Positions 48,043-57,945 of a DNA stretch of 64,000 bases are shown piece after piece (position 1 is the stretch's first letter; each line of letters starts with the position of its first letter). The stretch is from Prochlorococcus sp. AG-347-L20. Its GTDB lineage: Bacteria > Cyanobacteriota > Cyanobacteriia > PCC-6307 > Cyanobiaceae. The notes beneath the pieces were generated by a model. It worked only from the letters and a program-made list of their open reading frames with translations. It was not told where the DNA came from and ran no database searches. The position numbers and the translations under genes are program-made. The DNA lies in the NCBI GenBank assembly GCA_003281225.1, contig QCCP01000008.1, positions 1 to 64,000 of the forward strand. The letters run 5' to 3'.

Positions 48043-49272
48043 TTGAAATACATTACTGTGCTCGGTTCTACTGGTTCAATTGGGACTCAAACTCTCGAAA
48101 TAGCTAGTGAGCAACCTGATAAGTTTAAAGCCGTAGCTCTTTCGGCAGGAAGAAATATTAATTTATTAACAGAACAAGTTAAAACACATAAACCAGAAGT
48201 AGTTGCGATTGAGGATGAAAATCTTATAGAAGATTTAAAAGATAATATTAATAACTTAGATTTGGATAGTACTCCCTTGGTTTTGAGTGGCAAGGAGGGG
48301 ATTAACGCTGTTGCGGCATGGGATAAGGCAGATACTGTGGTTACAGGGATAGTAGGATGTGCAGGCTTAATTCCAACAATGTCAGCAATTAATGCGGGGA
48401 AAAATATTGCACTTGCTAACAAAGAAACTTTAATTGCGGCAGGACCAATTGTTATTCCTGCATTAAAGAAAAATAATAGTAGGCTTTTACCTGCTGATTC
48501 AGAACATTCTGCTATCTTTCAATGTTTACAAGGATTACCCAATTATGAAAATGCAGATTTTTCAACAGGAGAGATACCTAAAGGTTTAAAAGCTATACAT
48601 TTAACAGCTTCTGGTGGTGCTTTCAGAGATTGGGCCGTTGAGGATTTAAAACATGTCACAGTGGAAGATGCAACTTCACATCCTAATTGGGATATGGGAA
48701 AAAAAATAACTGTAGATTCTGCAACTCTTATGAATAAAGGATTAGAAGTTATAGAAGCTCACTATTTATTTGGGACCTCTTACGAAAATATCGAAATAGT
48801 TATCCACCCTCAAAGCATTATTCATTCAATGATTGAGATGGAAGATTCTTCAGTATTAGCTCAATTAGGTTGGCCAGATATGAAACTACCCATTTTATAT
48901 GCGATGAGTTGGCCTGAAAGATTTAAAACAAATTGGAAAAGATTAAACCTTAGTGAAATTGGAAAATTAACTTTTAAAGAGCCAGACGAGTTTAAATATC
49001 CATGCATGGGACTTGCCTATGCCGCAGGAAAATCTTCTGGGACTATGCCTGCAGTCTTAAATGCTGCTAATGAAATGGCTGTTGAACAATTCCTTAAAGA
49101 AAAAATTTCTTTTCAAGAAATTCCAACATTTATAAGTAAAGCTTGTGAATCACATAAGGAGAATTTGAATTTGAGTCCCGAATTGGAGGATATTCTTGAA
49201 GTAGACAATTGGGCCAGACTTTTTGTTGAGCAAGAAATTAAAAAAGGAAAAAAATACGTAAGTATTGGATAA
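48043..49272 (+). CDS. dxr: 1-deoxy-D-xylulose 5-phosphate reductoisomerase
   Basis: 409 residues with a TTG start (48043). NADPH-binding [15 protein letters not shown] at the N-terminus, NKETLIAAG, the metal-binding [15 protein letters not shown], and [20 protein letters not shown]. Makes MEP for isoprenoid, carotenoid and phytol synthesis. Confidence 0.96.
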   Translation: MKYITVLGSTGSIGTQTLEIASEQPDKFKAVALSAGRNINLLTEQVKTHKPEVVAIEDENLIEDLKDNINNLDLDSTPLVLSGKEGINAVAAWDKADTVVTGIVGCAGLIPTMSAINAGKNIALANKETLIAAGPIVIPALKKNNSRLLPADSEHSAIFQCLQGLPNYENADFSTGEIPKGLKAIHLTASGGAFRDWAVEDLKHVTVEDATSHPNWDMGKKITVDSATLMNKGLEVIEAHYLFGTSYENIEIVIHPQSIIHSMIEMEDSSVLAQLGWPDMKLPILYAMSWPERFKTNWKRLNLSEIGKLTFKEPDEFKYPCMGLAYAAGKSSGTMPAVLNAANEMAVEQFLKEKISFQEIPTFISKACESHKENLNLSPELEDILEVDNWARLFVEQEIKKGKKYVSIG

Positions 49273-49274
49273 AA

Positions 49275-49619
49275 GTGAATATTAAAAAGCATCTTCTACT
49301 ATGCGCAACACCCACAAAACAGAAATGCTTTAAAGGCAATGAAGGTCAAAAAACATGGGAATGCCTGAAAAAGACTTTAAAAAAATTTGAGAATGATCCC
49401 TGTACAAAAAACGTTCATATATTAAGATCAAAAGCTGACTGTTTAAGGATATGTAAGAACGGCCCAATTCTTCTTGTTTGGCCTGATGGTATTTGGTACG
49501 AGAAAGTTTCTCCAGAAAAAATTTCAGAAATTTTTACCTCACACATTATTAACGACAAGCCAATAGAAAAATGGATTTTTAAAAAAACCCCATTTTTAAA
49601 TAGTCCTAGATACTTATAA
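49275..49619 (+). CDS. Thioredoxin-like [2Fe-2S] ferredoxin
   Basis: 114 residues with a GTG start two bases after dxr. Conserved Cys pattern: LLLCATPTKQKCFKG near the N-terminus, then CLRICKNGPILLVWPDGIWY, typical of thioredoxin-fold 2Fe-2S proteins. A third class of electron carrier, possibly serving dxr or its pathway by position only. Confidence 0.8.
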   Translation: MNIKKHLLLCATPTKQKCFKGNEGQKTWECLKKTLKKFENDPCTKNVHILRSKADCLRICKNGPILLVWPDGIWYEKVSPEKISEIFTSHIINDKPIEKWIFKKTPFLNSPRYL

Positions 49620-50691
49620 ACCAGTTCTTTACGACTTCGTCTGACCAGCAACCATTAATCGAGTGAAAACCATTATGACCTCCTTTTTCAGTTATGAGAA
49701 TAGTAAATTTATCAATAAGTTCTTTTCTTAAATTTAAAGTATCCTTATATGGAACCCAAGGATCATCTTTGGCATGAATGAAAAGCATTTTAGGTAATTT
49801 TTTTATTGAGTTTTGGATTCTAAATATTGGAGATGCTTTAACATAATAATCTTCTAAAGAATCAAATCCCCAACTTGGAGCTGTAAATTTCTGATCAAAT
49901 TCCCTTATACTTTTTAAAGCTCTAATTTTTTTTCTTAATTTCTTATTATTAAGAATTATGCCTTCATCATTAAATCCTTCCCATAACTGATTTTTTAAGC
50001 TATGAAGTAACCATTTTTGGTATATATAATTTCTAGATTTTTCAATACAGAGACTGCATGATGATAAATCTAAAGGGCTACTCACGCAGGCTAGGCCATC
50101 TAAAAGTTTTTCTTCTTTGTTTTCATCGTAATCTAAGCAGGCATTTAAAAGAATTGTTCCACCTAAAGATAATCCAACTCCGTAAATTGGAAGATTATTC
50201 ATCTTAATGAGATCTTTAAACTCTAAATTAATAAATTTTTTAAAATAATTAATTGCTGAAATAACATCACTGGAGCATCTAGCACAATAATTTCCTTTAG
50301 CTAAATATCTCGCAGATCCAGATCCTCTCAGATTTAATTTAAGAACTCCAAAACCATTATTTGCTAATTTCCTAGAGATTCTTCTTAAACCAAACCGTTT
50401 AGTTGAGCCCCCTAAACCATGCGTAACGATTGCAAAACCCCTAAGTGAGTCTAAGTTTTCAGGTAGTTCTAAAAACCCTAGAAGATAATCAAATTCAAAT
50501 TTTTTAGAAAGAATTTTATTAATCGGAAAGAATATTTTTTTATTTTTTTTTGATTTACCAAGATCAATAACAAAAGTATCTCTCAAAGTTTGTAAGTCGC
50601 CACCTATCCAAGGTAAGACTTCCCGAAATGGCTTATTTTTTAAGTAATCTGAAAAACTAAAATATATACTATTATTTCTCCCCAACTCCAA
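49606..50691 (-). CDS. Alpha/beta hydrolase, YheT/abhydrolase-4 type
   Basis: 361 residues. Strand-loop VTHGLGGSTKR (oxyanion region), GVGLSLGGTILLN with nucleophile Ser (GLSLGG), the Asp in HAKDDPWVP, and the final His in EKGGHNGFHS. Esterase/lipase-like of unknown substrate. Ends overlap the ferredoxin gene by 14 bases and the pntB end by 20 bases. Confidence 0.85.
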   Translation of the reverse strand: MELGRNNSIYFSFSDYLKNKPFREVLPWIGGDLQTLRDTFVIDLGKSKKNKKIFFPINKILSKKFEFDYLLGFLELPENLDSLRGFAIVTHGLGGSTKRFGLRRISRKLANNGFGVLKLNLRGSGSARYLAKGNYCARCSSDVISAINYFKKFINLEFKDLIKMNNLPIYGVGLSLGGTILLNACLDYDENKEEKLLDGLACVSSPLDLSSCSLCIEKSRNYIYQKWLLHSLKNQLWEGFNDEGIILNNKKLRKKIRALKSIREFDQKFTAPSWGFDSLEDYYVKASPIFRIQNSIKKLPKMLFIHAKDDPWVPYKDTLNLRKELIDKFTILITEKGGHNGFHSINGCWSDEVVKNWFISI

Positions 50692-52111
50692 GATCCTTTA
50701 ATTCTCCAATCAAATCATTCAATACCTTTTTTGCATCACCAAAGACCATTGAGGTATTTGGCAGATCAAATAAATCATTTTTTATTCCGGAGTAACCTGC
50801 ACTCATACCACGTTTAATTACAAATACCGTTCTTGCTTCCTGCACGTCAAGAACTGGCATGCCATATAAAGGAGAAGAGCTATCATTTTTAGCTTGAGGA
50901 TTAACCACATCATTTGCTCCTAAAACTAAAACAACATCCGTTGCTGGAAAATCAGGATTTACAACGTCCATCTCTTTAAGTTGTTCGTAAGGAACATCTG
51001 CTTCTGCTAGAAGTACATTCATATGTCCAGGCATCCTCCCTGCTACAGGATGAATTGCGTAAACAACTTCAATACCATTTTGCTCTAGTTTTTTTGTCAC
51101 TTCCCTTAAAGTATGTTGAGCTTGAGCTACTGCCAGACCATAACCAGGAACAATAATTACCTTGTTGGCCGCCTCTAAAGTCAATGCGCATTCTTCAACA
51201 CTGCAAGAAGTTATATTTGTATATTCTCCTGAACCAGAAGAGGATGTACTTTGTGCCGATAAAGATCCTCCAAAAAGAACTGAGACCAATGATCTATTCA
51301 TACCCTTGCACATTACTTGAGTAAGTATTAGACCTGCCGCTCCAACCATTGCGCCTGCTACTATCAAAAGCTGACTATCTACAACGAAACCTGCTGCTGC
51401 CGCTGCAATCCCTGAATAGCTATTTAATAAAGATATAACGACTGGCATATCAGCTCCACCAATTGGCAAAGTAACTCCAATACCTAATAAAGAAGAAACT
51501 ATAACTAAAAGCCAAATAGAACTTGTATTGCCGTTTATCAAATCAAAAAAGGCTATCAAGGAAGCAACTGCAAAAACAATATTTACAAAATGTCTAACTT
51601 TGCTCTGAGTCCATCCTGGAGTTGACAACCAACCCTGTAACTTTGCCATCGCCACAATTGAACCTGTAAAAGTTATGGCACCAACAAATATAGAAACAGA
51701 TATTGAAACTTCGTTAATCAGTGACTTAAAAAAATCAAGATTTTCTAAACTATTAGAAATAGGGAAAATAGCTACTCCTAGGGCCACCAAAAGTGATGAC
51801 ATTCCCCCACAACCATTGAACAATGCCACTGTTTCAGGCATGGAGGTCATAGGTACTTTTTTTGCAAGAATTGCTCCGAATAAACTACCTATTATTGATC
51901 CAATTATTATCCAAATCCAAGACTGAATAGCAATTCCAGAAGTGCCTAAATAATAAGAAAGTAATCCTACTACTGATAGCGACATTGCAAATGCAGCTAA
52001 TCTATTGGCATCCCTTGCTGATTTTACTTTTGACAATCCTTTTATTCCCAAAGCCAGTAAAAGTACTGCTAGAAGGTCAATAACGAATTTAATGATTACA
52101 GGTAGATTCAT
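50672..52111 (-). CDS. pntB: NAD(P) transhydrogenase beta subunit
   Basis: 479 residues: nine or so membrane helices, then a soluble NADP-binding domain with VIIVPGYGLAVAQAQHTLRE and GRMPGHMNVLLAEADVPYEQ, VLVLGANDVVNPQA. Uses the proton gradient to drive NADPH formation. Third of three in the operon. Confidence 0.95.
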   Translation of the reverse strand: MNLPVIIKFVIDLLAVLLLALGIKGLSKVKSARDANRLAAFAMSLSVVGLLSYYLGTSGIAIQSWIWIIIGSIIGSLFGAILAKKVPMTSMPETVALFNGCGGMSSLLVALGVAIFPISNSLENLDFFKSLINEVSISVSIFVGAITFTGSIVAMAKLQGWLSTPGWTQSKVRHFVNIVFAVASLIAFFDLINGNTSSIWLLVIVSSLLGIGVTLPIGGADMPVVISLLNSYSGIAAAAAGFVVDSQLLIVAGAMVGAAGLILTQVMCKGMNRSLVSVLFGGSLSAQSTSSSGSGEYTNITSCSVEECALTLEAANKVIIVPGYGLAVAQAQHTLREVTKKLEQNGIEVVYAIHPVAGRMPGHMNVLLAEADVPYEQLKEMDVVNPDFPATDVVLVLGANDVVNPQAKNDSSSPLYGMPVLDVQEARTVFVIKRGMSAGYSGIKNDLFDLPNTSMVFGDAKKVLNDLIGELKDLGVGEK

Positions 52112-52119
52112 TTTAAAAA

Positions 52120-52413
52120 TTACTTCTTATTTGATGGTTTACGACTAAACATCGCGAGCATTCGATCAGTTACAAAGAAACCGCCTACAACGTTGAAAAG
52201 AGCAAATCCAAGAGAAACTGAACCAATGATTAAAAGTGGTACGTTACCTTCTGCTTTTACAATTAAAGTCAAGGCTGCAAGCATTGTTATTCCCGAAATT
52301 GCATTTGCTCCACTCATTAGAGGTGTGTGAAGAGTAGGAGGAACTTTTCCAATTAACTCGAGGCCTAATAAACTACCTAGTAAAAGAACCCAAAGAAGAC
52401 TTATAAAAGACAT
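52120..52413 (-). CDS. pntA2: NAD(P) transhydrogenase alpha subunit, membrane part
   Basis: 97 residues: three helices (LLWVLLLGSLLGLELIGKVP; ITMLAALTLIV; LLIIGSVSLGFALFNVVGGF) and the motif TPLMSGANAISG. In cyanobacteria the alpha subunit is split in two; this is the membrane piece. Eight bases before pntB. Confidence 0.92.
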   Translation of the reverse strand: MSFISLLWVLLLGSLLGLELIGKVPPTLHTPLMSGANAISGITMLAALTLIVKAEGNVPLLIIGSVSLGFALFNVVGGFFVTDRMLAMFSRKPSNKK

Positions 52414-52425
52414 AATTTTAAAACC

Positions 52426-53556
52426 TCAATTTTCAAAAACTTTATTTTGAAGAACAACTCCTTCATCGCTTAATAAACATCCAGAAATGAGTTCATCCTC
52501 TTTATCTAATTTAATTAGACCATCTTTTATAAATGGTGTAATCAAAGATGTTAAGTTTTTAGCATAAAGTGAACTTGCATCATAAGGAACTGAAGAGGGT
52601 AATTCCCCCGCTCCTATTAGTTTTACCCCATCTTTGATAATAGTTTCATTTGATTTTGTTCCTTCGCAGTTCCCTCCCTGAGAAACTGCTAAATCAATAA
52701 CTACTGCTCCAGGCCTCATTTTTTTAATCATGGGTGAGTCTATTAAAACAGGGGCCTTTTTACCTAGAACTTGCGCAGTACATATAGCAACATCAGCTTC
52801 AGATAAATATTTAGTTAAAGTTGCCTTCTGTTTTGAGAGGAATTCAGGTGTTACAGCTTTTGCATAACCTCCTGCCTCTCCTGGCTTTTCCTCAATTTCA
52901 GGAAGTTCTATAAATCTTGCTCCGAGGGACTCTACTTGTTCTTTAACAGCAGGTCTAATATCAGATACAAATACTATTGCTCCAAGTCTTTTTGCTGTCG
53001 CAACTGCCTGTAATCCTGCAACGCCTCCACCAAGAACCACTACTTTGGCAGGTTGGACTGTCCCAGCTGCAGTCATAAGCATTGGGAAATATCTATCTAA
53101 CTCACTTGCAGCCAAAAGAACTGCTTTGTATCCAGCAATATTGGCCTGTGAAGAAAGAACATCAGAAGATTGAGCTCTACTAATTCTCGGAAGCAACTCT
53201 AGTGATAAAGCTGAAATCTTATTACTATTTATAATCCTTAGAAGCTCCTTATTACCATATGGGTTAAGAAGACCGAGAAGAACAGCGCCTTTCTTTAACT
53301 TAGTTAAATTATCCTCTGATGGAGTTTGAACACAAAATATTAAGTCAGCTTCACCCCAAATTTTTTGATCTAAGTTGTTTATTATTGTTCCGCCCGATTC
53401 TTCATATGATAAGTCACTAAATCCTGATAATTTCCCTGCTGAACTTTCAATATAAACATCACATCCAAGGCTTTTTAATTTCTTTACCGCTTCTGGTGTA
53501 GCTGAAACTCTCCTTTCACCAGAGCTTGTTTCGGAAGGAATAAGTATCTTTGTCAA
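52426..53556 (-). CDS. pntA: NAD(P) transhydrogenase alpha subunit, NAD-binding part
   Basis: 376 residues: PSETSSGERRVSATPEAVKK at the start and the NAD-binding loop VVLGGGVAGLQAVATAKRLG, then the RQD-like loop region (ARSQ-type, ALSLELLPRISRAQ). First gene of pntA-pntA2-pntB, 12 bases before the membrane piece. Confidence 0.94.
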   Translation of the reverse strand: MTKILIPSETSSGERRVSATPEAVKKLKSLGCDVYIESSAGKLSGFSDLSYEESGGTIINNLDQKIWGEADLIFCVQTPSEDNLTKLKKGAVLLGLLNPYGNKELLRIINSNKISALSLELLPRISRAQSSDVLSSQANIAGYKAVLLAASELDRYFPMLMTAAGTVQPAKVVVLGGGVAGLQAVATAKRLGAIVFVSDIRPAVKEQVESLGARFIELPEIEEKPGEAGGYAKAVTPEFLSKQKATLTKYLSEADVAICTAQVLGKKAPVLIDSPMIKKMRPGAVVIDLAVSQGGNCEGTKSNETIIKDGVKLIGAGELPSSVPYDASSLYAKNLTSLITPFIKDGLIKLDKEDELISGCLLSDEGVVLQNKVFEN

Positions 53557-53683
53557 TTTATTTATTTTTTTAACATACTAAATATAAATTGAAGAAAGTC
53601 AAAAGTCTTGGATTTTTGTTAAAAATATATTTTCTTTTTTATAAAAAATAGCTATCTAGAATATATAAGTACTAAATAATCCA

Positions 53684-54262
53684 ATGAGTATAAAAGCAAT
53701 CGAATGTCCTGATGGAGTGTGCCACAGTCATCATGGTGGTCATGCTGTTCCAAGGCAAGCTATGCAGAAAAATCTAGAAAAGCATGGTAAAGACTGGTGC
53801 GAGAAATTAGCAGAGAGAATTTATGAAATGTCAGTTGATACTTATTCACAGACAGTCATGCCCAGTCTCCACTCGGCAGGTTGGCAAAGAAGACATTTAG
53901 ATTGGGAATTTAAGCTGGCAGAAAATGATTCTGAACCTGATGAAGCTCTTGTTGAAGGAATTATTAATGCCACAGAAAGCTTTCTAAGGAGTAGTGAGGT
54001 TCATCGATTATTTATTCAAGAATTAGTTCAGGGCACATTCGAGGAAGCAAATGATAAAAAAATAATTTCTAAAGCAATAAAATCTATCATTGAAGAAGAA
54101 ATTGTTAGTTCACTAAGAGAAAAGAAAGAGACTCTTTTAAAGAAAATATCCGCAAAATTAATATCAGAAGAAAAAGTTAGCGAGGAACTTGCAATAAATT
54201 CAGCTAAAGAAGGTTTTGAGGAAGTTGAAAGGCTACTTGCAAATCACAGCGAGGCAGTCTAA
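53684..54262 (+). CDS. Conserved hypothetical protein
   Basis: 192 residues. Starts with a Cys/His cluster CPDGVCHSHHGGHAVPRQAM, which may bind metal, then WCEKLAERIYEMSVDTYSQT and a long charged helical tail. No family name recognised; likely a conserved marine cyanobacterial protein. Confidence 0.6.
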   Translation: MSIKAIECPDGVCHSHHGGHAVPRQAMQKNLEKHGKDWCEKLAERIYEMSVDTYSQTVMPSLHSAGWQRRHLDWEFKLAENDSEPDEALVEGIINATESFLRSSEVHRLFIQELVQGTFEEANDKKIISKAIKSIIEEEIVSSLREKKETLLKKISAKLISEEKVSEELAINSAKEGFEEVERLLANHSEAV

Positions 54263-54383
54263 CTCTATTTCTTTATATTTTCTTTATAATTCCCCCCAAA
54301 ATGGGCTCAAATATAAATTAAAGATTAAATTATTGTTTGGAAATACAAAGTTGTAACTTATTAGACAATACATAGGTTATCTG

Positions 54384-54641
54384 ATGTGTTTATCTATATA
54401 CAACTTAAATCTTTCAATGGACGATTTCGTTAGAAAAAGGATCGACATAGCGACCTGTTGGGCAACCAATAGAATTTCTGCAATGGATACTTTAGAAAGG
54501 TATGAAGACAGTTATGCAATCGCAGAAGAATTTAGAGAGTGGATATTACATATTGGAGAAAATAACGAAAATTTAAAAGATTCTGTTTTAAACTTCCCAA
54601 ATGAATTAAAAAAGTTATTAGACCAAAAAGTCAACGATTGA
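54384..54641 (+). CDS. Hypothetical small soluble protein
   Basis: 85 residues, helical: FVRKRIDIATCWATNRISAM, then YAIAEEFREWILHIGENNEN and LKKLLDQK. One Cys. Not recognised. Upstream of trxB by about 80 bases. Confidence 0.55.
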   Translation: MCLSIYNLNLSMDDFVRKRIDIATCWATNRISAMDTLERYEDSYAIAEEFREWILHIGENNENLKDSVLNFPNELKKLLDQKVND

Positions 54642-54720
54642 GTAATAAATCTATCGAGTGAAATCCGCCCTACATTATTTGGGGTAGTTTACTATCATTA
54701 ATAGTGAAATTAGCAAATAA

Positions 54721-56097
54721 ATGGAAAATAAAGAGAAGATCTCAAACATAGAAAATGTTGTAATTATAGGTTCGGGACCTGCTGGTTTCACTGCTGCAAT
54801 ATATGCCGCACGAGCAAATCTTCAACCATTACTTGTAACAGGATTTAATTCTGGTGGAATTCCAGGTGGGCAATTAATGACTACAACATTTGTTGAAAAT
54901 TATCCAGGTTTCCCAGATGGAGTACTGGGGCCTGAATTGATGGATCTAATGAAGGCTCAAGCAGAAAGATGGGGCACTAATTTATACGAAAGTGATGTGG
55001 TCTCAATTAATACCGATTCACATCCCTTTGAATTAAAAACTTTAGAAGGAACTATAAAATCAAACTCAATTATTATTGCAACTGGAGCAAGTGCAAATAG
55101 ATTAGGCGTAATTAATGAAGATAAATTCTGGAGTAAAGGAATAAGTGCTTGTGCAATATGTGATGGAGCCACCCCACAATTTAGAGATGAAGAATTAGCT
55201 GTTATTGGAGGGGGCGACTCTGCATGTGAAGAAGCAGCATATCTCACAAAGTATGGAAGCAAAGTGCATTTGATTGTTCGATCAGAAAAATTAAGGGCTA
55301 GCGCAGCAATGGTTGACAGAGTAAAAGCTAATCCAAAGATAGAAATTCATTGGAATACAAAAGTTGATAAAGCGGATGGTACTGAATGGCTTGAGAGAAT
55401 AGAAACTATTCACTCTCAAGAAGGTAAAGGGGAAATCAATATAAAAGGTCTTTTTTACGCGATAGGGCACACACCTAATACGAAATTCTTGGGCAACAAA
55501 ATTGATTTAGATAATAAAGGCTACATTGCTTGCAAATCAGGAAGGCCGGAAACATCAATTGAAGGCATCTTCGCTGCAGGTGATGTTGTTGATTCTGAGT
55601 GGAGACAAGGAGTTACCGCTGCAGGAACTGGATGCATGGCAGCATTAGCTACTGAAAGATGGCTAGCTGAGAAAAACTTAGCAAAAACTATAGTCAGAGA
55701 AACACCAGAACCAGAAAAAAAGCTTAATTCATCAGATTTTAATGAAGAAGAAGTTAATGAAGATACTTTCGATTCAAATTCTGAATGGCAAAAAGGCAGT
55801 TATGCATTAAGGAAACTTTATCACGAGAGTAAAAAACCTATCTTAGTAATTTTTAGTTCCCCTAGCTGCGGTCCATGTCATGTTTTGAAACCTCAGTTAA
55901 AAAGGGTAATTAAAGAACTTGATGGTGCAGTTCTTGGCGTTGAAATAGATATTGATAAAGATCAAGATATTGCGAAACAAGCTGGTATTAATGGCACACC
56001 AACAGTTCAACTTTTTAAAGAAAAATTATTAAAAAAACAATGGCAAGGTGTTAAACAAAGAAGTGAGTTTAAAGAAGCGATAAAAAATATTATCTAA
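54721..56097 (+). CDS. trxB: Thioredoxin reductase fused to thioredoxin (NTRC-like)
   Basis: 458 residues. FAD loop GSGPAGFTAAIYAARA, NADPH domain GGGDSACEEAAYL, and the redox pair CAICDG (about 142-147); the C-terminal 110 residues are a thioredoxin with SSPSCGPCHVLKPQL. The fusion is typical of the NADPH-dependent thioredoxin reductase C of cyanobacteria and plants, which reduces 2-Cys peroxiredoxins. Confidence 0.92.
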   Translation: MENKEKISNIENVVIIGSGPAGFTAAIYAARANLQPLLVTGFNSGGIPGGQLMTTTFVENYPGFPDGVLGPELMDLMKAQAERWGTNLYESDVVSINTDSHPFELKTLEGTIKSNSIIIATGASANRLGVINEDKFWSKGISACAICDGATPQFRDEELAVIGGGDSACEEAAYLTKYGSKVHLIVRSEKLRASAAMVDRVKANPKIEIHWNTKVDKADGTEWLERIETIHSQEGKGEINIKGLFYAIGHTPNTKFLGNKIDLDNKGYIACKSGRPETSIEGIFAAGDVVDSEWRQGVTAAGTGCMAALATERWLAEKNLAKTIVRETPEPEKKLNSSDFNEEEVNEDTFDSNSEWQKGSYALRKLYHESKKPILVIFSSPSCGPCHVLKPQLKRVIKELDGAVLGVEIDIDKDQDIAKQAGINGTPTVQLFKEKLLKKQWQGVKQRSEFKEAIKNII

Positions 56098-56106
56098 AGT
56101 AACTTT

Positions 56107-56373
56107 TTATTTATTATTTCTCTTGGGATTATTTTTATTAGTAGTAGGTCTAGCACCGCCTGCATTCCTCTCTCTATAAGTTATCCTCCCTCTAGAAAGA
56201 TCATAAGGACTTATCTCAACTAACACTTTGTCCCCAGCTAATAATTTAATTCTAAATTTAGTCAATTTACCTGCAGCTCTACATAAACATTGATGTCCTT
56301 CAGGTTGTTCTAAGGTAACCAAATAAAATCCATTTCCCTGCTCTTTTTCTATTACACCTGAAGTTTCAATCAT
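56107..56373 (-). CDS. infA: Translation initiation factor IF-1
   Basis: 88 residues, S1-like OB fold: MIETSGVIEKEQGNGFYLVT and DLSRGRITYRER, with a basic C-terminal tail (ARPTTNKNNPKRNNK). The LCRAAGKLTKFRIKLLAGDK segment matches IF-1 in the central strand. Somewhat longer than the 72-residue E. coli protein. Confidence 0.88.
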   Translation of the reverse strand: MIETSGVIEKEQGNGFYLVTLEQPEGHQCLCRAAGKLTKFRIKLLAGDKVLVEISPYDLSRGRITYRERNAGGARPTTNKNNPKRNNK

Positions 56374-56465
56374 TAATTAATATTCTACTAATTACATATT
56401 ATCAGAAAAAGATTGGCCAAAATTGATTCAAAAAAAATTACATACGTAAAAATATGCAATTAAAT

Positions 56466-56678
56466 TCAAATTGAAAATTTAATTTCATTAATTATTTGAA
56501 GTTGTCCATAGTAAAAATTTGCTTTCGCAATTTTTTCAGAATCTTCTAATTGATCAAAAAAAACAAACCCAAGGCTTTCCCATAATGAAGATCCGCAAAC
56601 ATTATTCAATTCATTTTTTGCTTCTTTTGCAAAATTATCTAGTTTTCGTTCAAGGTTTTTAGACTTAGAAACAGACAT
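56466..56678 (-). CDS. Hypothetical small protein
   Basis: 70 residues, soluble: NLERKLDNFAKEAKNELNNV, LWESLGFVFFDQ, and a helix ending NFYYGQLQIINEIKFSI. Not recognised. Confidence 0.5.
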   Translation of the reverse strand: MSVSKSKNLERKLDNFAKEAKNELNNVCGSSLWESLGFVFFDQLEDSEKIAKANFYYGQLQIINEIKFSI

Positions 56679-56734
56679 AGGTCAATAATATTTATAATAG
56701 TACAAATATACTATCTGATTCTAAAATTGCAATA

Positions 56735-57697
56735 TTAAAAAGGTAATCTCTTTTTTTCTTCAATATTAAGATCTGCTTCCATTTCCCTTAATCTTTTAAG
56801 TATTTGTTGATAGTACTCCTTTATATAACTCTCTAGTGAGGTCATATCCTCTTTTTTAAGTTCCAATATTTCATAAGTTTTGCTCATGTCAGCATCTAAT
56901 GATTCACCACTACTAGTTACTTCAGCAAAAGCCAATCGCTCAGCAACATTAAGAGAATCTTGGAAAAAGGAAACTACTTTTTGAGTGACACTAATAAGGA
57001 AGGGGGAAACCCTAAAAATTTTCGCCTTTTTTTCACTAAATTTTTCACATAAAGATATAACTTCATTTGAATCCCATGCTTTGGGGCCTACTAATGGCAA
57101 TGATGTTCTGTGAGTTTTGGGATTATTTACTGCAGATACAACAACTTTCGCCATATCTTGAGTATTCATATAAGCAATTTTAGTTGGAGTCCCACTCATC
57201 CACACTGCTTGACTATCCAAGATTGGTATTGCGAATTGACCAATAACTCCTTGCATAAAAGCTGCACATTTGAAGATTGTATAGTCTAAACCAGATTTTT
57301 CAAGAAGTTTTTCAGTACAAAATTTAATGTCCATTAAAGGAACATTTCTAAACTTTTCTGTTAAGAGGATAGAAAGGAATATTACCCTTTTTACGTTTAA
57401 AGATTCGCAAGCATTGAACAAGTTAAGTTTTCCATCCCAATCAATTTCATAAATACTTTTAGGATCATCTGGCCTACTAGTCGCTGCATCAATAACTACT
57501 TCAATATCTTGCAATGCATATTCGATATCAGAAGAATTTAATAAATTACCTTTTGTTAGCTCACAACCCCATTCTTGTAGAAAGGAAGCTTTTCTTGGAT
57601 TTCTTACAAAGCATCTTACTTCATGTCCCTCTTCTATAGCTTGCTTTGCTATTTGTCTACCAAGTGTCCCTGTTGCTCCCACTAAAAGAATCTTCAT
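56735..57697 (-). CDS. ycf39: NAD(P)-binding protein, Ycf39/NmrA-like
   Basis: 320 residues, extended short-chain dehydrogenase fold: GATGTLGRQIAKQAIEEGHE then VRCFVRNPRKA. Length and lack of a classic YxxxK suggest an atypical SDR. Ycf39 proteins act in photosystem II assembly with Hli proteins, which fits a genome rich in hli; identity to Ycf39 is from the general sequence. Confidence 0.75.
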   Translation of the reverse strand: MKILLVGATGTLGRQIAKQAIEEGHEVRCFVRNPRKASFLQEWGCELTKGNLLNSSDIEYALQDIEVVIDAATSRPDDPKSIYEIDWDGKLNLFNACESLNVKRVIFLSILLTEKFRNVPLMDIKFCTEKLLEKSGLDYTIFKCAAFMQGVIGQFAIPILDSQAVWMSGTPTKIAYMNTQDMAKVVVSAVNNPKTHRTSLPLVGPKAWDSNEVISLCEKFSEKKAKIFRVSPFLISVTQKVVSFFQDSLNVAERLAFAEVTSSGESLDADMSKTYEILELKKEDMTSLESYIKEYYQQILKRLREMEADLNIEEKKRLPF

Positions 57698-57754
57698 ACT
57701 TAAGATTTACTTAACTTTAAGACCATAACTCAAATTGTGATGTATCCGTGAGAA

Positions 57755-57853
57755 TCAGTCTCCCTGAAACTTTAATAACAAAGCACCACCAACTAATCCT
57801 ATTGGTATGAGTATCCAAAAAACTGCTGCAATACTAAAAATTTCTTTAGCCAT
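57755..57853 (-). CDS. petM: Cytochrome b6f complex subunit PetM
   Basis: 32 residues: [20 protein letters not shown] then [12 protein letters not shown]. The [17 protein letters not shown] core matches PetM (cytochrome b6f subunit VII). Too short for a standard frame search but clear by sequence. Confidence 0.88.
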
Positions 57854-57945
57854 AGTAAAATTGAATCATTACTATAATTTACATTCAAAATACATTTATT
57901 TGTTAAAAATGTAGATAATTCAAATATCTTGAAAATTTTTAATAT